DNA of 64,000 nucleotides from Moniliophthora roreri (taxonomy: Eukaryota > Basidiomycota > Agaricomycetes > Agaricales > Marasmiaceae). Made by a program: the position numbers and the translations under genes. The stretch is taken from contig LATX02000188.1 of assembly GCA_001466705.2 (NCBI GenBank), forward strand, positions 1-64,000, written 5' to 3'. The notes beneath the pieces were generated by a model. It worked only from the letters and a program-made list of their open reading frames with translations, was not told the origin of the DNA and did not search any database. Shown here one piece after another: positions 34,229 to 44,739 of this stretch (its first letter is position 1; every line of letters begins with the position of its first letter).

Positions 34229-34672
34229 TATTACTGAAAAAGGTATATATATATATAAGTTCTTGATTCTCAGTTTTTGTTTACAAGTTGGTTTGGTGTG
34301 GTTTACTGTTACTGCAATGTCAAGAATAATTCTCAATGTCTCACTTGGTAGCTTAGAGATGAATGCCTTCAAAACAACTTCTCAGATTGAGATTGGTGTT
34401 TATTTTATATAATATTTATTGAGTTTTGTAGTTTTATTAATCACTTCAAAAGCAAAACTAGTATAAGGTTTGACTAGAAACTGCCCAAAGAATAAACTTC
34501 TTCTAAGTGAGAACAAAGGTACCTCTTGTACCTGAACATAGCCCTCTTAGCTATGTTTTGCAACAATTCTCAAGAGGACAAATCTTCTAGACACTGCTAG
34601 CCTGAAACCCTTTCTGATTCACATTGAAACACCAGACTATACTGATGCATGTCAGCTACCCTCTTGGTAAAC
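34229..34672. other. AT-rich, no gene seen
   Basis: Includes a short TA microsatellite near 34243-34257. No coding signal is found. Confidence 0.4.
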
Positions 34673-35846
34673 TGATACAATGTTCTTCTTATTAGAAAAC
34701 ATGCCTCTTGCATTAAAAACTAAGCTCTTCCTAGCTTTTATTTATATCTCTGGTTTGGAATACAATCTCAGGTCTCAACTAGCCTGTGCCTCTTGCACAA
34801 CTAAATAAGCTAGAGCCCAAAGTGGTTGAAAAATACTGATTGCTGGTAGCTCTTCTACCTGAACAACAACCTTATACACTCTGGTAATTGGTGGGCAGTA
34901 TCTCTCCTGCCTTCCACCTACAAAACATGTCTCCTTATATACCCTACAACATAAATAATCTAATATATCTGTCACACATAAACATAAAACTGAGTCAGGT
35001 GCTAATTATTATATAAAATAAGCTGTGTTCGGTAATTTCTCTGTCACAGTGTCCAATTGTAGTCAGGCTTTGTAGCCATAAACTCTTTTATTCTTTTTCT
35101 ATAACAATTGTGCAGTCTTCTGACACTAATCATTTGCAATTTTCTCTGTCAAACAGCTCTCTTTCTGACTCTGTTTGAAAATATTATACTTCCATGCCAC
35201 TCTGCATGGTTCCTTCCTTCTCTGTCTACTGTCATCTGCTCTGTGGATGCATAATATGCTTCTATTTTTGTGTCTAAAGTGTACATGTAAGCTCAGCCAT
35301 GCTATCTTTTTGTTATACAGCTTTGTCTTCCACTTTTCCATGATACAGACACCTTCCTGGTAACCAATTGTCTATTTCATTCATCTAATTTGATATCAGT
35401 ATCTTGAGTATCCCCCACCAGTAATTTGTCATTCTTTGTTTCATATCTGTTTCTCAGTAATATTCTTGTTGATGTATCATTGAAGGCTTTTATTCTTTCA
35501 AGTTGGGTATGGATTGAAAATATTGTTAAAAAGTGAAAATATTCCCTTTGGTATGCTTTCAATAGAGAGGTGTGATGTGGTGTAGTTCTCTACAGGTTTT
35601 TGGAATGCTCCTCTGTGTTCAGATTTGCTGTTTATTTTCATACTAGCAGTGGTCAGGTACCCCTGTATGGCCTACCATCAACTATTACTCTGCTAATATT
35701 TTGTATCCTTCTCTACTACTTGCTTTGACTAGCTGCTCAGAGCTCACACTGGTCCTTAATTCTCTTGTATATTTCATTTTCAACCATAAAAGTGCAAAAT
35801 ATTCTCTATTTGCATGCAAAATAAAAGGTAAAAGTTATGCATATCA
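34673..35846 (-). repeat. X1 LTR-like repeat, copy 2
   Basis: Aligned along its length with 25925-27220, with many substitutions and several deletions. It begins TGATAC and ends ATATCA. No polypurine tract follows, and flanking bases do not show an obvious target duplication. Confidence 0.6.
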
Positions 35847-35870
35847 ACACTATGGTGCAAACTCAAAGGN

Positions 35871-36522
35871 TATATAAGGACAGCTAGATATTTGTACATA
35901 CTCAAGTAACTCTGCCCCCTCTGATTGTGAATACATGATGAGTTTGTTTGGTGTATAAATTTGTGTGCCATTCCAGTTTTGCTTCCTCACTTCAGGCTCT
36001 GGAGATTGGTCCTGAGTGACTCCAGAGAGATAGAAATCTGATAATGAACTTGTGTTGTAAGAGACTAAGAGTAACATCTTAAGTGCATTGTAGCACTTGT
36101 CCAAGAGACACTTTACACCAAGAAGGAGCCTTGGGCACTTGGAGTGTGGCCTGTGTTGTGTATCAGGTTGTGACACACTTAGAGTCTTAGCAAGGGGTGT
36201 GCCTGTGCTGAACTCTTTGTAGAAATTGGTCTAGGACCTTTTCCAGTACACTGTGTGCTGTAGTTGTCTTGAGGAAGTCTTGAGCTCTGTAGGGTCAGAC
36301 TATATCAGCTATCAAGTCTTTGTATGGGACTGTAGCTCTTGTGTTTGTGCTTTGTGCACTGTGTTCTTTGTGTTTTGTGTGTGTGTTTGTGATATACACT
36401 CTTTTAAAACCATATATACTCCTCTGGAAAGTAGATTACTTCAATAAGAGAGAATCAATCTAGCTAAGAGTTTCATTGGCATTCTAAGTGCGGCAACTCT
36501 GATCATGTTGATCCACACTTGC
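35871..36522 (+). repeat. X2 repeat, copy 5 (opposite orientation)
   Basis: Reverse complement of about 28250-28920, diverged, bounded by gap bases at 35870 and 36523. The segment cut off at 36522 corresponds to the region next to the MITE insertion in copy 1, and no MITE is visible here. Confidence 0.7.
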
Positions 36523-36523
36523 N

Positions 36524-36782
36524 AGCGATATGGGAAAGCATCAATGCTTTTCTCGTCTTGTTCGGAGGGGAAGGAGAAGGTAGTGGTGTGAAGAGCGGTG
36601 TTTCGATGAGCGTCTCGTTGCTCAGTGGTGTTATCATTCGAGCTGCAGGAGTTGTCTGCGTCTGCGATGAAGAGCTTTCCGTCGTGGTTACCAAGGGTTG
36701 GCCATGGTGGTAGGGATCTGGTCCTGGAATACAGTTAGATGGTGTCTGTAAATGCGCGTATGAACATGAGATGAGCAGAGTG
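36524..36782 (-). pseudogene. Exon-like fragment, Ser/Thr/Pro-rich
   Basis: The minus strand is open, reading PYHHGQPLVTTTESSSSQ and a Pro-rich tail, preceded by a possible acceptor (TTTACAG near 36745). It is a fragment of a gene that cannot be identified, bounded by a gap and a homopolymer. Confidence 0.3.

Positions 36783-36834
<52 letters not shown>
36783..36834 (+). repeat. Poly(A) run of 52 bases
   Basis: An uninterrupted run of A on the plus strand. It may be the tail of a retroposed sequence or a homopolymer artefact at a contig end. Confidence 0.9.
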
Positions 36835-36836
<2 letters not shown>

Positions 36837-36985
36837 GAACTCATTCTCATCAGTGGTTTATGCTGACCCACTCTCCAACAAGTTGCCATCACAATGCAGA
36901 GATGAATCTTCAACCTATTCCCTCAATCTCTTGACCCTTCCTCAAGCACTTTCAAGTCACAAGTCGCAAGTAGATAGTGATGTTG

Positions 36986-37114
36986 CAGGCTGGGCTCAAG
37001 CCCTGATACCCAGAGCTCATGATACCCAACCCAGCCCTATGGAGGGCTTTGCAGGGCTGAAGGCTCAGGCTTACATCTCAGAAAGCCCAAGCCCTGGGCT
37101 TGAGCCTAGGCTTG
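36986..37114. repeat. Short inverted-repeat element, 129 bp
   Basis: The left arm CAGGCTGGGCTCAAGCCC pairs with the right arm, whose reverse complement reads CAAGCCTAGGCTCAAGCCC. The interior holds more GGGCT/AGCCC words. It is foldback-like; no clear target duplication. Confidence 0.45.
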
Positions 37115-37293
37115 TCAGTATATGTGCCACCCATAAAGTGCAAAATTCTTGGCACTAACCATGGCTATAACATCTGAGATTCTGCCTTGGAAGATGTAGT
37201 GCATGTGATTCCAATTTCCAGTCGAAACTCTGGATAAGACCTGTTTTGGAAGGTTCCCATGCATAGGTATTTTCTTTCGGTTACTCACTAATA

Positions 37294-38320
37294 TGTCTAA
37301 CCTAGAAAAGACCCACTTTTATTCATTCTACACTACTTTTGAGTTGGAATACTTTAATATGACACAAGATAACAGGTAATAAGGACTAGAGTGAGCCCAG
37401 TCTGCTAGTCATTGCCTTAGAGAAGCTATAGTACCTTGGAAAGTACAAAGAGCTATATGATATGCTATACAGAGGTGTCAAAGCTGTACTTTCTGACTTA
37501 TCTATGTATCAGATCTAAAACAGATTACTCCTAAAACCTGTAGGGAACCTAACTATAGCCCAATGAACACATTGGCTAGTTAACCAAGCTCTCAAAGTGC
37601 TATCAATGGGATTTTAATTTCTACTTTACCTTTCTATGACATCTGCAAAGTGCAATCTGCAGTCAAACAGTACAGAGGTACTTAGAGGAGACATCAAAAC
37701 AGAAAGACAACATAGAACAGGAATGATCATAGAACAATCCTCCTCTGAAGTCAATATACAGATCAGAGTCAAAGCAGGCGATCTCTTAATAAAGAATTCA
37801 CTGGCGGCTAAACAATATGCGATAAGCTAACTAGGTACAAAGTCATCTTGGAAAGATGGAAATCACTTCTGAAGGACATCCACTACCTACAGACAGATAC
37901 AACAAGACATACAAAGAATATCTAATGCACAAGAAGTCCTAAATAAGACTGAGCATGCCTTGTCGAAGGAGATAGGAACAGTAACAGCATGTTCCGACCT
38001 TGAAAACTTTGGCATCTAGGCCTCTGCTGATGTGCAGATACTAGAAAGGGAAATGCTGTAAAAAGACAGAATGGATACAGCCATCCACTTGTAGATATCC
38101 GACTTAGAAAAGAGAAAATACAAATTATAGAGCCCAGAACAATTGGAAACATAGATACCTGCACAGATATGGTTGGATACTCTAGTGACCAGACTCCGTG
38201 ACATCTGAATATTCCCTCTTTTTAGTATCTAGTCACTCTTTTATCAATTCCTGAATTATTGGACATTATTTATATTTTTCTGTAAATATATTCTTTGGAC
38301 CATATATAAGGACAGCTAGA
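37294..38320 (+). repeat. X2 repeat, copy 6 (opposite orientation)
   Basis: It begins TGTCTAACCTAGAAAAGACC, the start of X2 in its own sense, and runs to the gap base at 38321. It is considerably diverged from copies 1-4. Confidence 0.65.
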
Positions 38321-38321
38321 N

Positions 38322-38757
38322 CAGCCCTGCAGCTGACCTTCTTTCCTTGTGTCTTGTTCTGGAAAGGATTGAACCAGTCCACATATAAACTGAAAGTGAG
38401 GTTGTGAGAGTGATTGGGGAACATTGACTGGACTCAATGCCACTCAGGACTTCGCCATACATTCTGCATGTACTGACCATTGGTAGCAACTGGGGTATTG
38501 AACAATGCCTCTATAGCATGCTCAATGCTCGGTCGTTTCAAGAAATGCTCCAGCCACGACTCAAAGGATTGATTGCTGTACAGGCATCGCGGTACAACTT
38601 TTGGGCCTTTCGATGTGTTTCGCAGCATTGTAAGAGGCTCGTTGCAGGGACAAGATCTCAGTGACTTCTTATAGTCACATTTTGAGGGAAGATTGTGTGA
38701 ATAATTGCAAGATGGTATCTTGAAACATACCGATGCTAATCCTCTCCCCTTGTGCAA
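38322..38757 (-). pseudogene. CACTA/Tnp2-type transposase fragment
   Basis: Minus-strand translation gives SLRSCPCNEPL, then CLYSNQSFESWLEHFLKRP, SIEHAIEALFNTP and, beyond one TGA near 38434 (consistent with CGA), FSLYVDWFNPFQNK. The order C-x-C, WLxxxLxRPxIE and FSLxVDWFNPxxNK is the one I know from Tnp2/Plavaka-like transposases that are abundant in Agaricomycetes. The catalytic part is missing. It lies immediately downstream of the interrupted host gene. Confidence 0.65.
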
Positions 38758-39091
38758 CCTGTCCCACCGCCATTTCCTCCACTGTGCTCTCCCTCTCTCT
38801 TAACGCATTCTGCAGATCTACAGCCGTACCAGCCTATAGGTCTCTCATTTCATCGGCTTTTCTGTGTTCGGACAACGTGGAATAGCTGACTTCTTTCCCG
38901 ACGTAGGTTTCCCTGTTGCATTCGAAAGTGAATAAACAGCATTTTGAACATACACATGTCTTGCATGCCATTGAGTATATGCAGAGCAGACAGTGACAAA
39001 TCAAGAGACTGGAATATATATATAATGTCTAGGTATGTTGGAAAAGACGAAAAGAAATAGTCCATATGGCCATATGCATGGATTTCATCAG

Positions 39092-39187
39092 TTAACCATC
39101 AACATCGACATTCATGTCAGCATCATGTGATGTGCGAGGTTTCTCTGGTTTCTTCTTCTTTGACTTTGACTGGCCCGGGTCAGCATG
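39092..39187 (-). pseudogene. Host gene, last coding segment (3' of Gypsy1 insertion)
   Basis: Minus strand: the frame enters at the GCATG target duplication (39183-39187), reads DPGQSKSKKKKPEKPRTSHD and ends with TAA at 39092-39094. It joins in frame to the EEHA end of the host gene on the other side of Gypsy1 (52061). The Lys-rich tail could be a nuclear localisation signal. Confidence 0.75.
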
Positions 39188-39652
39188 TGTTACGAACTTT
39201 TCTCCTTTTTCCTCTTTCTCTCTGTAGTATTACCTATGCTTCTCATTACCCTCGGACTCCTCCACCTTCCTAGCCCCCTTTTCCTTCTCATACCCATGCT
39301 TCCCTTTACCTCCGGACTCTTCCACCTTCCTCGTCCCCATTTACTTATCCCTTTGTACAGTATTACTCATATCCCGACAGCTTCGGGAAACCTTAGACAT
39401 TTACCGAACTTATCGGCTATACGTATATAATTAGCTCAGCTCAGTTGTAACGTATTTAAGCGCTCAAGCAGAGACATTAAGTCTCTAGCTTGACCTGGTT
39501 TATCATATACTTGTGTCAACGCCAATACTGAAGGACCTCTGAACTTCAGCAGCCGCTGAACGAACTTAAACTTGAACTTGACAACAACTTTGCAAAGAAG
39601 ACTCTTTGTTGGAGTTGGTTGAAGTTGACGTTGCTGCGCAAGTAACGTAACA
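39188..39652 (+). repeat. Gypsy1 5' LTR
   Basis: Begins TGTTAC and ends GTAACA. It contains TATTTAA (39453-39459) and, 34 bases on, AGCTTGACCT (39487-39496), which is complementary to the primer site after the LTR. Confidence 0.9.
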
Positions 39653-39654
39653 CA

Positions 39655-39664
39655 AGGTCAAGCT
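39655..39664 (+). promoter_or_regulatory. Gypsy1 primer-binding site (self-priming type)
   Basis: AGGTCAAGCT begins two bases after the LTR. It matches no tRNA 3' end (no TGG start) but is the exact reverse complement of LTR positions 39487-39496, placed where a transcript would begin. In Tf1/sushi elements the 5' end of the mRNA folds back and primes in this way. Confidence 0.7.
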
Positions 39665-39670
39665 GATCGA

Positions 39671-41086
39671 TTGCCGACCTATCCAGGTCTAGGCGTCAAC
39701 AAGGACAAGACGTCACGACGGAGCGAACAACAACTTGAGAAGGACATCGCAGAAGCAGAAGCGCACCGGCGTGGGCAACTAACCCAATCCATATCGAATC
39801 CTGGTGGACGAGCGATCCCACCATTAACCCGGGCATCCCGCAGGGACTTATTGACCCCCTTGCAGTCGCCATCGCTAACGAGTCAGCCACTGACAGAGAC
39901 ACAAGGCGAAGTCCCAGAAACAAAGAGAACCTCGACCCCATCATTCACTCCGATTGGATCGAGAACGACCGAACAAGAAGAAGAACCCTTGCTGAATACA
40001 CTGAAACCCTCAGACTCGGATACATTGAATATATCTACCGACTCTCAGGAGGAATTAGATCCATTTCAACGATTACTACAAGGCCTAAAGAACAGCCCCC
40101 GATCGCCAAAAGTACAGACAGAAACAATGGCGGAAGATAAGAAACCATCGGGAAGCAGACCCAGAAGAGAAGAACCTGCAGCCGAAGAAGCAGTTATAGG
40201 CTCCACGATGCCTGTACAGGTAGTCTCGGCGGTGAAAGAGGTAAAAGCCGCACTCCCAAGAGCCTTTACGGGATCGCGAGGAGAAGCAAAGAAATTTCTG
40301 AGAGAAGTGCTGATTTACGTGGCGCTCAACCCAAAGGCATTTCCAGATGATAGGTCAAAGAAGCTCTTCCTTCTTTCATACATGACGGATGGAGCAGGAG
40401 AATTTTGGAAGAATGACAAAGCCGACCTTCTGCTAGCATTCGACCCTGAAGCTGAGAAGGTGACGTGGTCAGAGTTTTTGGACGATTTCAGGACGTCGTT
40501 CGAGCCTCTTGATCCTGCCTTAAAAGCACAGTTGGAACTCAAAGACCTGAAAATGAAGGAAAGGGCCGACGAATACACCTATCAGTTTATCTACCTTGCA
40601 AAGCAGACCGGGTATAACGACGCGGCACAGATAGTAGCATTTAAAAGGGGATTACCGAAAAGCCTCGTATTCAAAATCATGACAAGACCAGAAGGCGCCC
40701 CTACCACGATCAAGGACTGGATAAATGCAGCTATCATCTTCGATGAAAGCTATAAGCAAGCACTGGAGTATGGAAAGACTTGGGACGAAGAACACGGAGG
40801 AAAGAAGCAGAGAAGCTTCAGGAAGAAGGAAGACGTAGCCATCAAGCAGATCGGCGAGATTGACCGAAAAGAGTATATGTCGAAGGGACTTTGTTTCAGA
40901 TGCGGAAGAGCAGGACACCGGATTAAGGACTGCCCGGACATGCCGAAGAAAGATGAACAGAAGAGAGAAGAACCGAGGAAAATGACGAAGGAAGAAAGGT
41001 TCGCTAAAATCCGAGCCTTAGTAAACGACCAACCAAAGGAAGACAAGGACTTTCTGATTGACTTAATGGAGCAAGAGGGTTTTTAA
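39671..41086 (+). CDS. Gypsy1 gag (first copy)
   Basis: The frame is open from just after the primer site. The first codon block (PTYPGLG) is also present in Gypsy2, but it has no ATG, so the start is uncertain; an in-frame ATG occurs at 40127. Residues from about 40230 to 40790 form a Retrotrans_gag capsid domain (FTGSRGEAKKFLREVL, then LKMKERADEYTYQFIYLAKQ). A CCHC knuckle CFRCGRAGHRIKDC lies near 40890. It ends TAA at 41084. The product would be the capsid/nucleocapsid protein of virus-like particles. Confidence 0.8.
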   Translation: MPTYPGLGVNKDKTSRRSEQQLEKDIAEAEAHRRGQLTQSISNPGGRAIPPLTRASRRDLLTPLQSPSLTSQPLTETQGEVPETKRTSTPSFTPIGSRTTEQEEEPLLNTLKPSDSDTLNISTDSQEELDPFQRLLQGLKNSPRSPKVQTETMAEDKKPSGSRPRREEPAAEEAVIGSTMPVQVVSAVKEVKAALPRAFTGSRGEAKKFLREVLIYVALNPKAFPDDRSKKLFLLSYMTDGAGEFWKNDKADLLLAFDPEAEKVTWSEFLDDFRTSFEPLDPALKAQLELKDLKMKERADEYTYQFIYLAKQTGYNDAAQIVAFKRGLPKSLVFKIMTRPEGAPTTIKDWINAAIIFDESYKQALEYGKTWDEEHGGKKQRSFRKKEDVAIKQIGEIDRKEYMSKGLCFRCGRAGHRIKDCPDMPKKDEQKREEPRKMTKEERFAKIRALVNDQPKEDKDFLIDLMEQEGF

Positions 41087-41103
41087 AACAGCGAACGAGG
41101 ACG

Positions 41104-41255
41104 ATGGCTCCGCCGCCGGTCATTATTTCGCACTTTGTACTAGCTAAATTGGATCGAAATTCTATGCATCTTCCGCTCAAGTACAAAGTGGGAACAAAGG
41201 ACATCGAAACAAAAGCCCTATTGGACTCAGGAGCAGGAGGAAGATTTATAAGCCC
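41104..41255 (+). pseudogene. Gypsy1 pol start (first copy, cut by gap)
   Basis: ATG 18 bases after the gag stop, in a different frame. It reads to the aspartic protease motif LLDSGAGGRFIS and stops at the gap base 41256. It is the same sequence as 42389-42540. Confidence 0.75.
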
Positions 41256-41256
41256 N

Positions 41257-42371
41257 AACAAGAAGAAGAACCCTCGCCGAATACACCGAAACCCTCAGAC
41301 TCGGATACATTGAATATATCTACCGACTCTCAGGAGGAACTAGATCCATTTCAACGATTACTACAAGGCCTAAAGAACAGCCCTCGATCACCAAAGGTAC
41401 AGACGGAAATAATGGCGGAAGATAAGAAACCATCGGGAAGTAGACCCAGAAGAGAAGAACCTGCGACTGAAGAAGCAGTTATAGGTTCCGCGATGCCGGT
41501 ACAAGTAGTTTCGGCGGTAAAAGAGGTGAAAGCCGCACTCCCAAGAGCCTTTACGGGATCGCGAGGAGAAGCGAAGAAATTTCTGAGAGAAGTGCTGATT
41601 TACGTGGCGCTCAACCCAAAGGCATTTCCAGATGATAGGTCAAAGAAGCTCTTCCTTCTTTCATACATGACGGATGGAGCAGGAGAATTTTGGAAGAATG
41701 ACAAAGCCGACCTTCTGCTAGCATTCGACCCTGAAGCTGAGAAGGTGACGTGGTCAGAGTTTTTGGACGATTTCAGGACGTCGTTCGAGCCTCTTGATCC
41801 TGCCTTAAAAGCACAGTTGGAACTCAAAGACCTGAAAATGAAGGAAAGGGCCGACGAATACACCTATCAGTTTATCTACCTTGCAAAGCAGACCGGGTAT
41901 AACGACGCGGCACAGATAGTAGCATTTAAAAGGGGATTACCGAAAAGCCTCGTATTCAAAATCATGACAAGACCAGAAGGCGCCCCTACCACGATCAAGG
42001 ACTGGATAAATGCAGCTATCATCTTCGATGAAAGCTATAAGCAAGCACTGGAGTATGGAAAGACTTGGGACGAAGAACACGGAGGAAAGAAGCAGAGAAG
42101 CTTCAGGAAGAAGGAAGACGTAGCCATCAAGCAGATCGGCGAGATTGACCGAAAAGAGTATATGTCGAAGGGACTTTGTTTCAGATGCGGAAGAGCAGGA
42201 CACCGGATTAAGGACTGCCCGGACATGCCGAAGAAAGATGAACAGAAGAGAGAAGAACCGAGGAAAATGACGAAGGAAGAAAGGTTCGCTAAAATCCGAG
42301 CCTTAGTAAACGACCAACCAAAGGAAGACAAGGACTTTCTGATTGACTTAATGGAGCAAGAGGGTTTTTAA
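41257..42371 (+). CDS. Gypsy1 gag (second copy, 5' truncated)
   Basis: It restarts after the gap at the equivalent of 39974 and repeats gag to its stop. The first 240 bases differ from copy 1 at scattered sites, several of them CpG versus TpG or CpA; the following 800 bases look identical. This fits two alleles or two element copies joined by the assembler. Confidence 0.8.
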
Positions 42372-42388
42372 AACAGCGAACGAGGACG

Positions 42389-44738
42389 ATGGCTCCGCCG
42401 CCGGTCATTATTTCGCACTTTGTACTAGCTAAATTGGATCGAAATTCTATGCATCTTCCGCTCAAGTACAAAGTGGGAACAAAGGACATCGAAACAAAAG
42501 CCCTACTAGATTCAGGAGCAGGAGGAAGATTTATAAGCCCAGGCGTAGCCAGGACATTAGGAAAAAGATGGATACGATTGCCGGAAAAGATCTGAGTATT
42601 CAATGTGGATGGAACAGCCAATAAAACTGCGTGGATCACACACGTTGTAGAATTGGAATTCCGAATTGCAGGAAAGGAGTTTAAAGAACACTTCATGATC
42701 TCTGGAATCGGCGATGAAGAAATCATCTTGGGACTTCCATGGCTGAGGCATCATAATCCTGTAATCGATTGGCAAACTGGAGAAATTCAGTTTCAGCCTC
42801 GCAGACGAATCCAAATCAGAAGGTTCACGGGAGTTCTAGATACTTTGGAACCTGAAGTTCTCATAAGGGCAAAAACCACGGCTTCGCAAGAAATGGCCCA
42901 TCAACATCACACGGTAAAAAGGGAGATAGAGGAACTTGTTCCGGATTATTTGCTGGGGTACAAAGATCGATTCGAAAAAAGAAAAGCGGAGCGATTCCCG
43001 CCTTCTCGATCATACGACCACGCTATCGATCTTAAACCCGATTTCGTTCCCAGAAACTGCAAATTATATCCGTTAAGCCTGGTAGAACAACAAGAGCAGG
43101 ATAAGTTCCTCGAAGAGAACTTGAGGAAGGGATACATCAGGAAATCCAAGTCTCCAATGGCCTCCCCCTTTTTCTTCGTGTCAAAAAAGGAGAAGGGAGC
43201 ACTTAGACCAACGCAGGATTACAGAGAACTTAACAAAGGAACAGTGAAGAACGCCTACCCCCTTCCTCTAATTTCGGAACTCCTCGATAAGCTAAAGGGA
43301 GCAACAGTCTTTACGAAGCTCGATCTAAGGAACGGATATAATAACGTTAGGATAAAGGATGGTGATCAGTGGAAAGCGGCCTTCAAAACCAATAGAGGAC
43401 TCTTTGAACCAACCGTGATGTTCTTCGGTCTAAGCAACTCTCCTGCCACATTCCAAGCTTTTATGAACGACGTACTCTCCGACTTTATTGATGAAGGATG
43501 GTGTGTGGTGTACATGGACGACATTCTCATCTTCTCAAAAGACCCGGAGGAACACAGAGAACGGACGAAACGGTTGATGCAGCGTCTCAAGGATCAGGAC
43601 CTGTTCCTCAAACCGGCGAAATGCGAGTTTGACGTAACGGAAGTGGTATTCTTAGGAATGGTTATCAGGCCCGGATACATCGCTATGGACCCCATCAAGC
43701 TCGCAGGGATAGCCGATTGGGAACCTCCCCAGACCGTAAAAGGAGTTCGTGCGTTCTTAGGCTTCGGAAACTTCTATAGGAAGTTCATAGGGAAATACAC
43801 ACACGTCACCAGACCCTTGAACGATCTCCTTCAGAAGAACCGAAAGTTCGAATGGACATCACATTGTCAAATAGCTTTCGACCTTTTGAAAGTGAAATTT
43901 CTATCGGAACCAATACTGGTCATGCCAGATGTCGACAAACCTTTTGTCATAGAAGCCGATGCTTCGAAATGGGCTACAGGGGCGGTTCTCAGACAGAAAG
44001 GGGTAGACGGCGAATGGCATCCATGCGGATACTTATCAAAGTCGTTTTCCCCTGCCGAACGGAATTACGAAATCTACGATCGAGAACTTCTCGCGATTTA
44101 TAGAGCACTTATGGAATGGCGACACTACCTTATGGGAGGGAAGTTTAAAGTCATAATTCTTTCAGATCACAAGAATCTGACTTACTTCCGAACGGCGCAA
44201 AAGCTGAATAGACGTCAAGCGAGATGGAGTCTCTTCCTATCGGAATTTGATTTAGGATTAGTTCATGTGCCAGGAAAGTCTATTTCGCAGGCAGATGCTC
44301 TATCAAGACATAGTAATGAACAAGACGAGGTGGACAGCGACAATGAAGATGTAGTCGTCCTACCGGACCGGCTCTTCATTAGAGGAATCGATTTGGAACT
44401 GAAAAACGATATTGTGGAACGATTGGGCCCGGACGATTTTCATAAATCGGCCTTGGAACAGTTATTACACCAAGGCGTGCCGCCAATCAAATCAGCGTTA
44501 TCAGATTGGAAGATCAAGGACGACCTGCTTTTCTTTCAAAACCGAGTATACGTCCCAAATGACACAGACCTCCGACGACGCATAGTCCAAGCAATTCATG
44601 AAACACCGGGGGTAGGGCACCCAGGACAATGGAACACCACTGAACAAGTACAACGGGATTTTTGGTGGCCAGGAATGGTCAAGTTTATCAAGAATTTTGT
44701 TGATGGCTGCGCCATATGCCAACAGTCCAAGATCAATA
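42389..44738 (+). pseudogene. Gypsy1 pol: protease, RT, RNase H, integrase N-terminus
   Basis: The ATG at 42389 starts the protease (DSGAGGRF). A TGA at 42593, explained by CGA, is the only stop. RT follows with [29 protein letters not shown] and an intact YMDD near 43513. RNase H has [13 protein letters not shown] and DRELLAIYRALMEWRHY. The integrase zinc-finger region has HPGQWNTTEQVQRDFWWPGM and CAICQQSK. It is cut by the gap at 44739. Confidence 0.85.
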
Positions 44739-44739
44739 N

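Noticed and set aside
43852..44103. Small frames inside Gypsy1 RT/RNase H
   Set aside because: Alternative-frame shadows of pol; they repeat only because pol is repeated.
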